From an uncultured Archangium sp. (lineage in GTDB: Bacteria; Myxococcota; Myxococcia; Myxococcales; Myxococcaceae), in assembly GCA_946479335.1 (NCBI GenBank), contig CAMLFP010000003.1, forward strand, positions 1-52,124: a stretch of DNA of 52,124 bases, read 5' to 3'. A program made the translations under genes and the position numbers. The notes beneath the pieces were generated by a model. That model saw nothing but the letters and a program-made list of their open reading frames with translations, did not search any database and was not told the origin of the DNA. The stretch's first letter is position 1. Each line of letters starts with the position of its first letter. This document shows, in pieces, positions 39,007 to 46,459 of this stretch.

Positions 39007-40005
39007 TCAACGACGGCGCCGGAGCAGCGCGAGCGCGCCCAGCATCAGCGCTCCGCCGACCGACGAGCAGCCGCTCCTTGGCGCGTCGCCGCTCGAGCCT
39101 GAACCTCCGCCGGTATTCGCGCCGGAGCCGCCGCCCGCACCGCTCGACGGAGGGTTGCCGTCGAGCCACGTCACGGCGGTGAAGGTGAGCACCTTCGACT
39201 TCACGCCGTTGAGTTCGACCCAGTACTGAAACGAGCCCGGCTGCGTCAGCGTCACGTACGACGCGCTGGTGTCGTCGGTGTCTTGAAACCACGCATAGCC
39301 GAGGTCTCGAGGGGCGCTGTTGGTGTCGGCCGAATACGAGCGGCTGAAGCTGGCGCCGGCGCCTTCGATTCTGAAGGTGACGACGTCGGTGCCCGCAGGC
39401 GTGACGTGCGCTCCGGCGAGACGAAAGGGCACTCCGACGGGGACCGTCTTGTCCGTCGGGCTCCCGTGGATGACCGGTGCATCGCTCTTCTTCTTGAACG
39501 ACACCGCGACGATGAAGTCGGGCGCCTGCATGCCCGGCGGGGTGGTGAACTCCTGCGTCGAGAAGACCTCGTTGGAGAGCGACGTCGCGCCCGAGCTGTA
39601 ACAACCACTCTGCGCCCCGACGACCCCGTGCACGCCGCCCATCACACCGTTGAAGAGACACGTCATCGTGCCGCCGGTGCCATCGAGGGTGGTCGCCAGT
39701 GAGAGGTCGGGTGAACAGCCCGCGTCTCGCAGCGTGCGCTCGACGCTGATGGTCGCGTCACGTGCGCCGGCGAACGCGAGCCACACGGTGCCGCCCCAGC
39801 GCGGCGAGCCGGTACATGAGGTGCCCGTCGCGGCACAGGTGAAGCTGGCGCTGACCGACAGCCGCTGTGCGGCGAACTCTGGAGATGCGCCGCCCGCCCA
39901 GTCGGTGTCGTCGCCGAGCATCGACACCGAGTCGGCTTGAGAGCCCGCCTGGGTCGCGCAGTCCGCGCGTACGGAGCCTGCTGCCACCACCACCAACGCC
40001 ACCAC
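39007..40005 (-). CDS. Secreted protein with a MYXO-CTERM sorting tail
   Basis: The 332-residue product has a hydrophobic leader (VALVVVAAGSVRADC) and a mature part rich in Ser, Thr, Gly and Cys. It ends with a Gly/Ser linker, RSGCSSVGG, a hydrophobic stretch (LMLGALALL) and four Arg, which is the MYXO-CTERM sorting signal for surface attachment in this phylum. No enzyme domain is recognised. The GTG at 40005 lacks the usual positive n-region. An ATG at 40028 in another frame, preceded by TAACGT, would give MRVLILR, which together with the present leader would make a complete signal peptide, so a one- or two-base frameshift here is possible. Confidence 0.78.
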   Translation of the reverse strand: MVALVVVAAGSVRADCATQAGSQADSVSMLGDDTDWAGGASPEFAAQRLSVSASFTCAATGTSCTGSPRWGGTVWLAFAGARDATISVERTLRDAGCSPDLSLATTLDGTGGTMTCLFNGVMGGVHGVVGAQSGCYSSGATSLSNEVFSTQEFTTPPGMQAPDFIVAVSFKKKSDAPVIHGSPTDKTVPVGVPFRLAGAHVTPAGTDVVTFRIEGAGASFSRSYSADTNSAPRDLGYAWFQDTDDTSASYVTLTQPGSFQYWVELNGVKSKVLTFTAVTWLDGNPPSSGAGGGSGANTGGGSGSSGDAPRSGCSSVGGALMLGALALLRRRR

Positions 40006-40035
40006 GCTCGCAGAATCAGCACTCGCATCCGCGCG

Positions 40036-40041
40036 ACGTTA
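40036..40041 (-). promoter_or_regulatory. Possible -10 element (TAACGT) before the MYXO-CTERM gene
   Basis: TAACGT ends seven bases before the ATG at 40028 (minus), the same spacing seen before other genes of the window. Confidence 0.4.
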
Positions 40042-40119
40042 GCCCACGCGGCGGAGCGGAACACCGACGTGGGTCGTGGCCGCGACGCGCTTGCGACCTG
40101 CGCTCCGGGGCGTGACGCT

Positions 40120-40776
40120 TCAGTTCATGAACGCGTCAGGCTTGCGCGGCTTGATGTGCCCGACGAGCGAGAGCAGCTCCTCGGTCACGATCTCCAGCCG
40201 CGTCGCCACGTCCAACTCGCACAGCACCTGGAAGCGCCGCTGCGGGTCGGTGAGGAAGGTGCTCGCCACGAGGTCGGCCAGCGCTCCACCCGTCGCACGC
40301 GCCGCCACCTGCGCCACGCGTTGCCCGACGTCGGTGGGCACGCGCGCCACCAGCTCCACCACCGCCTGCCGCAGCGCCTCGTCGGCGCCCGGCACGTCGG
40401 TGTCTTCGAGCAGCTCGGCTTCGAACTCGCGGTAGAGCGCGGTGGCCGGCAGCTCACGCTTGAGGCGCGCGCGCGCGATGCCGATGAGCACCAGGTTGTA
40501 CCGGCCGTCCGGCAGCTCCTCGTGCGGGCCGATGTGGCCCACGCACACGATGTCTTCGAGCTTCGGAGCGCCCGCCAGCAGCGCCTCCTGACCCGGCAGC
40601 ACCTGCGCCATCGCGAAGAGGCCGTCTGACGCCAGCGCGGCCTTCACCAGCTCGCGGTAGCGCGGCTCGAAGATGTGCAGCGGCGCGGCGCTCCCCGGCA
40701 GCAGCACCACCGGCGGCAGCGGGAAGACCTTGAGCTTCTTCACCGCGTCGCGCGCGGCGTCGAGCGTGGTGGTCAT
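40120..40776 (-). CDS. LON substrate-binding (Lon N-terminal) domain protein
   Basis: A 218-residue protein that consists of a stand-alone LON N-terminal domain. The beginning LKVFPLPPVVLLPGSAAPLHIFEPRY is nearly diagnostic (PxxxLPGxxxPLxIFEPRYR), and CVGHIGPHEELPDGRYNLVLIG with ARLKREL follows. The domain lacks the AAA+ and protease parts, so this is not a protease; such proteins are thought to bind substrates. ATG 40776 overlaps the stop of the upstream DedA gene (ATGA), showing coupled translation. It is cytosolic. Confidence 0.88.
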   Translation of the reverse strand: MTTTLDAARDAVKKLKVFPLPPVVLLPGSAAPLHIFEPRYRELVKAALASDGLFAMAQVLPGQEALLAGAPKLEDIVCVGHIGPHEELPDGRYNLVLIGIARARLKRELPATALYREFEAELLEDTDVPGADEALRQAVVELVARVPTDVGQRVAQVAARATGGALADLVASTFLTDPQRRFQVLCELDVATRLEIVTEELLSLVGHIKPRKPDAFMN

Positions 40777-41408
40777 GCGCCCGGCGACTGCGCGGGCTTC
40801 GCGCCGAAGCGCGCCTTCGCCCACGCGATGATGCCGGGGAGGATCGACAGGAAGATGATGCCGATGACCATCAGCTCGATGTGCTTCTTCACCACCTCGA
40901 ACTGCCCGAGGAAGTACCCGGCCACCGTCATCGACAGAATCCACGACGCGCCGCCGATGATGTTGAAGCTCAAGAAGCGCGAGTACGGCATCTTCGCCGC
41001 GCCCGCGACCACCGGCACGAACGTGCGCACGATGGGCATGAACCGCGCGAGGATGATGGCCTTGCCGCCGTGGCGCTCGTAGAACTCCTGCGCCGCCTTG
41101 AGGTGCTCCGGCTTGAGCAGCTTCGAGTCGGTGCGGGTGAAGAGCGCCGGGCCCAGCTTCGCGCCGATGGTGTAGCTGATGGCGTCGCCGATGATCGCCG
41201 CGGGGATCAACAGGAGCTGCAGGTACAGCAGGTTCAGCGTGCCCTCACCCGCGAACAGGCCCGCCATGAACAGCAGCGAGTCGCCGGGCAGGAAGAACAC
41301 CAGCGCGCCCGTCTCGAGGAAGATGATGAGCGTCAGGCCGGGGTACCCGAACGTCTGGATCAGGTGCGTCGGGTCGATGAACTCTTTGAATTGCTTGAGC
41401 AGCTCCAT
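40773..41408 (-). CDS. DedA-family inner membrane protein
   Basis: The 211-residue membrane protein has the DedA/SNARE-associated plan: LETGALVFFLPGDSLLFMAGLFAGEG near residue 30, then IGDAISYTIGAKLG, and the conserved HGGKAIILARFMPIVRTFVPVVAGAA. A membrane helix closes the domain (IELMVIGIIFLSILPGIIAW). DedA proteins are lipid scramblase-like transporters; several move undecaprenyl phosphate or phospholipids. GGGAG seven bases upstream sets ATG 41408. It is co-transcribed with the LON-domain gene, whose start overlaps its stop. Confidence 0.92.
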   Translation of the reverse strand: MELLKQFKEFIDPTHLIQTFGYPGLTLIIFLETGALVFFLPGDSLLFMAGLFAGEGTLNLLYLQLLLIPAAIIGDAISYTIGAKLGPALFTRTDSKLLKPEHLKAAQEFYERHGGKAIILARFMPIVRTFVPVVAGAAKMPYSRFLSFNIIGGASWILSMTVAGYFLGQFEVVKKHIELMVIGIIFLSILPGIIAWAKARFGAKPAQSPGA

Positions 41409-41445
41409 GCGGCGCTCCCGTAGTCAAAAACACTCAACAACACAA

Positions 41446-41476
41446 AAGCCCCGGGAGAATTTCTCCCGGGGCTCCT
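41446..41476 (-). terminator. Rho-independent terminator of the ExbB-ExbD-ExbD operon
   Basis: On the minus strand AGCCCCGGGAGA and TCTCCCGGGGCT make a perfect 12-base stem, followed by TTTTGTGTT. It lies 23 bases past the last ExbD stop and before the DedA promoter region. Confidence 0.88.
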
Positions 41477-41498
41477 GCACTTCAAAACGTGTGACGCT

Positions 41499-42068
41499 TC
41501 AGCGCATCGCGGTTTCGGGCTTCTTGCCCTCGCCCGCGGTCAGCGTGGCGAACGAGATGTTGCCGTACCCAGCCGACGAGCAGCTGAACATGACCTTCTT
41601 GATGATCTTGAAGGGCACCTGCTTGTCAGCCTGGATGTTGACGTCGCCCTTGAAGGCGCCGGAGTCGCCGGCCTGGTTGTGCAGGTCTTCGAACTCCTTC
41701 TTCAGCTCACGCAGCTTCTCTTCCAGCGCGGGGATGTTGCTGTAGTCCTCCCGCGAGAGGTCGTCGACGCGGCCGATGGCGGCGCCAGAGACGACGACTT
41801 CCTGCTGGGAGATCTGCACGACCGGCGCGAGCACCAGCTCCTCGCCGTGCACCGCTTCAGGGAGCTGGATGTCTTTCGACATCGAGAGCAGCTCGCCCGA
41901 CGCGGCGAAGTTGGCGATGAGGAAGCACACCAGAATCACGAACATGTCGACCAGCGGCGTCACGTTCAGGTCGGCGAACGTCGACTTGTGACCGTGCAGG
42001 CCGTGCCCGAACACCTTCGAGTGCTGGAGCCGCTTGCCGTACCGCTTGCCCGGAGTTTCGATACCCAT
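41499..42068 (-). CDS. exbD: ExbD/TolR-type biopolymer transport protein (second copy)
   Basis: This 189-residue protein has a long basic N-terminus (GKRYGKRLQHSKVFGHGLHGHKS), then one membrane helix with the ion-path Asp41 in TPLVDMFVILVCFL, then a periplasmic domain. An acidic/basic coiled-coil insert (about 118-138, LEEKLRELKKEFEDLHNQ) makes it longer than a typical ExbD. It forms the stator of a proton-driven motor with ExbB. It is the third gene of the operon, 16 bases after the other exbD. The pair of different ExbD subunits recalls other deltaproteobacterial two-TolR motors. Confidence 0.9.
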   Translation of the reverse strand: MGIETPGKRYGKRLQHSKVFGHGLHGHKSTFADLNVTPLVDMFVILVCFLIANFAASGELLSMSKDIQLPEAVHGEELVLAPVVQISQQEVVVSGAAIGRVDDLSREDYSNIPALEEKLRELKKEFEDLHNQAGDSGAFKGDVNIQADKQVPFKIIKKVMFSCSSAGYGNISFATLTAGEGKKPETAMR

Positions 42069-42084
42069 GACTGAAGTGTTTCCT

Positions 42085-42582
42085 TTACCCGCCCGAGGCC
42101 GGGGAGACCGACACGGAGGGGAAGAGAGGGTTGGTGCCGTCGGAGACGACGGTGTCGATCAGGCGCACGAGATCTTCGTACTTCACGCCGTCTTCCGCCG
42201 AGATGGTGATGGCGGCCTGATCAGGCTGCTGGTTCTTCGCCTCCTTCAGCTTGGCGACCAGCGTCTCGACGAGGATCTGACCCTTGTCGTTGCGGGTGAT
42301 GATGATGGGGTCCTGCGCGAGCGGGCCCACCGAGAGCTTCATGTCCTTCTCCGTGATCAGCAGCGTCACCGGCTGCGTCGTCGGAGGAGGCGCGTCGGTC
42401 GGGTCGGCGTTCTGACCCTGCTGCGCCACCTGCAGGCGGCCCAGCTGCGTCCACACGGCCGTCATGATCAGGAACACGATCAAAACGGCCATCAAGTCGA
42501 TGAAGGGCACCAGGTTGATGGCAGTGTCGAGCGGCTTCTTGCCACCCTTGCCGCTGTTGCCGAGATCCATACCACCAGCCAT
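42085..42582 (-). CDS. exbD: ExbD/TolR-type biopolymer transport protein (first copy)
   Basis: A 165-residue protein with one membrane helix containing the conserved ion-path Asp29 (NLVPFIDLMAVLIVFL) and a periplasmic domain with a long Pro/Thr-rich linker (DAPPPTTQPV). It has the usual TolR/ExbD fold near VKYEDLVRLIDTV. It assembles with ExbB to use the proton gradient for energising outer-membrane processes. GGGAG precedes ATG 42582. The gap from exbB is 86 bases and contains a strong hairpin. Confidence 0.92.
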   Translation of the reverse strand: MAGGMDLGNSGKGGKKPLDTAINLVPFIDLMAVLIVFLIMTAVWTQLGRLQVAQQGQNADPTDAPPPTTQPVTLLITEKDMKLSVGPLAQDPIIITRNDKGQILVETLVAKLKEAKNQQPDQAAITISAEDGVKYEDLVRLIDTVVSDGTNPLFPSVSVSPASGG

Positions 42583-42624
42583 GAAAAGGCTCCCGTGAAG
42601 GGGTTACAGAAAGAGAGACAACAA

Positions 42625-42654
42625 CTCAGGCGAGCGGGTTTCCCCGCCCGCCTG
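42625..42654 (-). promoter_or_regulatory. Intercistronic hairpin between exbB and exbD
   Basis: TCAGGCGAGCGGG and CCCGCCCGCCTGA pair over 13 positions with one mismatch and loop TTTCC. Minus-strand bases AGTTGTTGT follow. It may act as an attenuator or mRNA-processing point so that ExbB is made in excess. Confidence 0.6.
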
Positions 42655-42668
42655 AAGGGGGGAAAGCC

Positions 42669-43406
42669 TTACTCCTCGGCCGCCGCGGCGGGGACCGTGA
42701 GGTTCTTGAACTTGTCCTTGTTCTGGACGATCAGGTTCAGCACCGCCACCGACGACTCGTTGATGTCGTTGATGAGCGACTGCGTGCGGCCGTTCAGCAC
42801 CGAGAACAGGATCAGGAGGGGGATGGAGGAGAGCAGACCGAAGCGCGTGCAGTTCATCGCTTCGCCGATGGAGCCGGCGAGGATGGTGGCGCGGTCGGCA
42901 GGCGAGGCGTGCGACACGGCCTTGAAGGCGCCGATGAGGCCGTTCACCGTGCCGAACAGGCCGATGAGCATCGCGGCGTTGCCGAGCATCGCCAGGTAGC
43001 CGGTGCGGGCCTCGAGGCGGGGCGTCTCACGGAGCGAGGCCTCGTCGAGCGCGGCCTGCACTTCTTCTTCGCCCTTCGGGACGTTCATCAGGCCCGACTT
43101 GAGGACGTTCGTGAGCGGCGTGGGCTTCTGGCCCGCGACGTAGTTGATCGCCTTGTCGAGGTCGCCCGCGTAGATGTGCTTCTTCAGGCCGCGGATGAAG
43201 CCGTCTTTGTTGATGGCCGCGCTGCCGAAGAGAACGATGAAGCGCTCGACCGCGATCGCGAGACCGACGACGAAGACGAGGGCGATGGGGTACATCGGCC
43301 AACCGCCTTCGTTCCACGACTCGGCGATGCCTTCGAGGAAACCCTTCTCACCGCCACCCTCTGCAGCGGCCTCGGCCGCCAGAATGCTGAGCTGTCCAAG
43401 CGTCAT
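42669..43406 (-). CDS. exbB: ExbB/TolQ/MotA-family proton channel protein
   Basis: This 245-residue protein has three membrane segments (YPIALVFVVGLAIAVERFIVLF, then GYLAMLGNAAMLIGLFGTVNGLIGAF, and CTRFGLLSSIPLLILFSVLN). The core sequence GLFGTVNGLIGAFKAV and the following Thr/Gly pattern are typical of TolQ/ExbB. It forms the pentameric channel of the motor. Its promoter (TTGACA-N18-TATGGT) lies about 58 bases upstream. The upstream gene at 43547 is divergent. Confidence 0.93.
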   Translation of the reverse strand: MTLGQLSILAAEAAAEGGGEKGFLEGIAESWNEGGWPMYPIALVFVVGLAIAVERFIVLFGSAAINKDGFIRGLKKHIYAGDLDKAINYVAGQKPTPLTNVLKSGLMNVPKGEEEVQAALDEASLRETPRLEARTGYLAMLGNAAMLIGLFGTVNGLIGAFKAVSHASPADRATILAGSIGEAMNCTRFGLLSSIPLLILFSVLNGRTQSLINDINESSVAVLNLIVQNKDKFKNLTVPAAAAEE

Positions 43407-43470
43407 TTGTGTGTTGCCTTTCGGGAATACTTGAAACTCTCCGGATCACCCGAGCCGGAAAAGCGGGCGC

Positions 43471-43500
43471 ACCATAAGGGCCTCCGAAAAGCAGTGTCAA
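43471..43500 (-). promoter_or_regulatory. Sigma70-type promoter of the exbB operon
   Basis: On the minus strand a perfect -35 TTGACA (43495-43500), an 18-base spacer and TATGGT (43471-43476) precede exbB, leaving a leader of about 58 bases. Confidence 0.65.
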
Positions 43501-43531
43501 GGCAAGCGATGCGCCCATTTTCCGCCTTTGG

Positions 43532-43537
43532 TACACG
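43532..43537 (+). promoter_or_regulatory. Possible -10 element (TACACG) of the MshEN-like gene
   Basis: TACACG ends nine bases before ATG 43547; there is no Shine-Dalgarno sequence. Confidence 0.3.
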
Positions 43538-43546
43538 GTCGGCCCG

Positions 43547-44296
43547 ATGAGCCGGAAACGCATTGGCGACATTCTGCTGGAGCGGAACGCGATCACCCCC
43601 GCGCAGTTGGAAGCCGGCCTCGCGGCGCAGAAGCGCACCCGTCAGCGGCTGGGCGTCACGCTGGTGCAGCAGGGCCTCATCTCCGAGGTCCAGCTCGCGC
43701 AGGCGCTCGGCGCGTCGCTCAACCTCGGCACCGTCGACCTCGCACAGGCGCAGGCCGACTGGAGCGCGGTGCACATGCTGCGCGCGCGCTTCTGCGAGGC
43801 GCACGAACTCTTCCCCTTCGCCATCGACAAGCAGGGCCCGGTGAAGCGGCTCCTCGTCGCGCTCAGCGACCCGCTGAACCAGCCCGCCATCGAGGAGATT
43901 GAGTTCACCACGGGCCTCAAGGTGCTCCCGTACGTGTCGACGCACTCGCAGGTGCGCGCGGCGATCTTGCGCTACTACCACAAGCACTCGCAGGCCGACG
44001 CCGAGGCGCGCGCGAAGACGGTGGTGACGGCCGTACCGCAGCAGGCGCCGGCGCCCGTCGAAGAAGACGAAGCGCCGATGGTGGTCGGCGAAGAGATCAT
44101 CTCGATGCAGAACGTGCTCCCCTCGAAGAAGAAGGAGGGCGTCGCGAAGGACCTGGAGTTCCTCTTCGGCGGCACCGAGGACAGCGAGAACGACGACCTC
44201 GAGCGGAAGTTCTGGGCGCTGCTGCGCGCGATGCAGAAGAAGGGCCTGCTCTCGCGCGAGGAGTTCCTCTCGGAACTTGAGAAAAGCGAGCGCTGA
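43547..44296 (+). CDS. MshEN/T2SSE_N-like domain protein, possible c-di-GMP binder
   Basis: A 249-residue cytoplasmic protein. Residues 5-28 and 34-57 are two 24-residue motifs (RIGDILLERNAITPAQ... and RLGVTLVQQGLISEV...) separated by exactly five residues, the layout of the MshEN c-di-GMP-binding domain of type II/IV secretion ATPases. The second half of the domain reaches about residue 150. The rest is an acidic linker and helical tail (LERKFWALLRAMQKKGLL). It has no ATPase domain, so it would be a free-standing c-di-GMP sensor. The first motif has Asn in place of Gly, and the second lacks the final Gln. Divergent from the exbB operon; stop lies in a bidirectional terminator. Confidence 0.82.
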   Translation: MSRKRIGDILLERNAITPAQLEAGLAAQKRTRQRLGVTLVQQGLISEVQLAQALGASLNLGTVDLAQAQADWSAVHMLRARFCEAHELFPFAIDKQGPVKRLLVALSDPLNQPAIEEIEFTTGLKVLPYVSTHSQVRAAILRYYHKHSQADAEARAKTVVTAVPQQAPAPVEEDEAPMVVGEEIISMQNVLPSKKKEGVAKDLEFLFGGTEDSENDDLERKFWALLRAMQKKGLLSREEFLSELEKSER

Positions 44297-44317
44297 AAAG
44301 TACGTTTTTTTCAGCGC
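44290..44317. terminator. Bidirectional terminator overlapping both stop codons
   Basis: GCGCTGAAAA (44290-44299) and TTTTCAGCGC (44308-44317) form a stem that includes the TGA stops of both convergent genes, with A and T runs on the two sides. Confidence 0.85.
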
Positions 44318-45189
44318 CGGAGCTGGTCGCGCCGCGCCTCGACCGCGCGCTTGGCCTCCGCCAGCCCCAGCCCGGTCTTCTCGCGGTAGAGCTTGATGGC
44401 CTGGATCAGCTGATCACCCTTGATGGCCGCGTCGATGGCGGCGTCGAGGGTGCCCGACGAAGGCGAGGGCGGCGCCGAACGCTGCGGGGGCGGGCCACCC
44501 GAGAACAGCGCGTCGATGGCGTCCTTCGCCTCCTTCAAGCCGAGGCCCGTCTTCTCGCGGTAGAGCTTGATGGCTTCGATCTTCTGGCCCGCGCGCACCG
44601 CGTTCTGGATCGCCGCGTCGAGGTTCACCGGCGCGGCGCGCACCGGCAGCGGAGGCGGCGCAGCCCCGTTCACCAGCCGCTCGATGGCGTCTTTCGCCTC
44701 CTTCAGCCCGAGGCCGGTCTTCTCGCGGTAGAGCTTGATGGCTTCGATCTTGTTGCCGGCGCGCAGCGCGCTCTGCAGCGCGTCGTCGAGGTTCGCGCGC
44801 GGCGCGGCGTTGAACACCAGCGACTCGATGGGAATCGAGCCCGACATGATCGCGTCGAGCGTGGTGCGCGCGCGCTCGAGGTCGAGCCCGGTCTGCGCTG
44901 CGTAGAGCTTCACCGCCTCCGCGCGGTTCTCCGCCGCCAGCGCGCGGCGCGTCGCGTGGTCGGGCGCGATGACGCCCTTCGGCGCGGGCGGCTCGGGTGC
45001 GACGGGCGCGGGGCTCGCGTTCATCGGTCGCACCGCCTGCTTGTCAGACGAGAGCCGCTTCGGCACCGCGGGGCCTTCGGCTTCAGCCTCGGGTGGCACG
45101 AGCGTCACGACGTCGACGCTGCGTTTCTTCGCCGAGATGAACAGCGCGACGATGACTCCGATGATTGCCAGCGCCCCGAGCAGCATCAT
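44311..45189 (-). CDS. Membrane-anchored protein with four L7/L12-C-terminus-like repeats
   Basis: The 292-residue product has one N-terminal membrane helix (LLGALAIIGVIVALFISAKK), a Pro/Ala linker (to about 75), then four repeats of about 38 residues (about 78-113, 134-172, 190-227, 248-285). The repeat core, AIKLYREKTGLGLKEAKDAI, is very close to the segment of ribosomal protein L7/L12 that contacts EF-G. The first repeat is most diverged (GLDLERARTTLDAI). Linkers between repeats are Pro-rich. No catalytic motif. ATG 45189 or 45186 starts it, and TAGAGT lies six bases upstream. It is single-gene, facing the MshEN-like gene. Confidence 0.8.
   Translation of the reverse strand: MMLLGALAIIGVIVALFISAKKRSVDVVTLVPPEAEAEGPAVPKRLSSDKQAVRPMNASPAPVAPEPPAPKGVIAPDHATRRALAAENRAEAVKLYAAQTGLDLERARTTLDAIMSGSIPIESLVFNAAPRANLDDALQSALRAGNKIEAIKLYREKTGLGLKEAKDAIERLVNGAAPPPLPVRAAPVNLDAAIQNAVRAGQKIEAIKLYREKTGLGLKEAKDAIDALFSGGPPPQRSAPPSPSSGTLDAAIDAAIKGDQLIQAIKLYREKTGLGLAEAKRAVEARRDQLRR
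44340..44860 (-). repeat. DNA-level repeats encoding the L7/L12-like modules
   Basis: A block of about 55 bases encoding KIEAIKLYREKTGLGLKEAK recurs near 44540-44595 and 44710-44765, and a diverged form near 44340-44400. The high DNA similarity points to recent internal duplication. Confidence 0.7.
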
Positions 45190-45195
45190 GCGCGC

Positions 45196-45201
45196 ACTCT
45201 A
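45196..45201 (-). promoter_or_regulatory. -10 element (TAGAGT) of the L7/L12-repeat gene
   Basis: TAGAGT ends six bases before ATG 45189 on the minus strand, with no Shine-Dalgarno. Confidence 0.45.
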
Positions 45202-45207
45202 GACATG

Positions 45208-45239
45208 AAAAAGCCGGGCTCCGTGGAGGAACCCGGCTT
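45208..45239 (-). terminator. Rho-independent terminator of the fadN-fadA operon
   Basis: On the minus strand AAGCCGGG pairs with CCCGGCTT, with an inner CTCC/GGAG pair, and TTTTT follows the stem. It is 23 bases beyond the thiolase stop. Confidence 0.82.
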
Positions 45240-45262
45240 CGGTGAAACGCCTCGACGCGCGC

Positions 45263-46432
<1,170 letters not shown>

Positions 46433-46459
46433 GGTTGGTCTCCTTGAAGTGGTGAGTAA

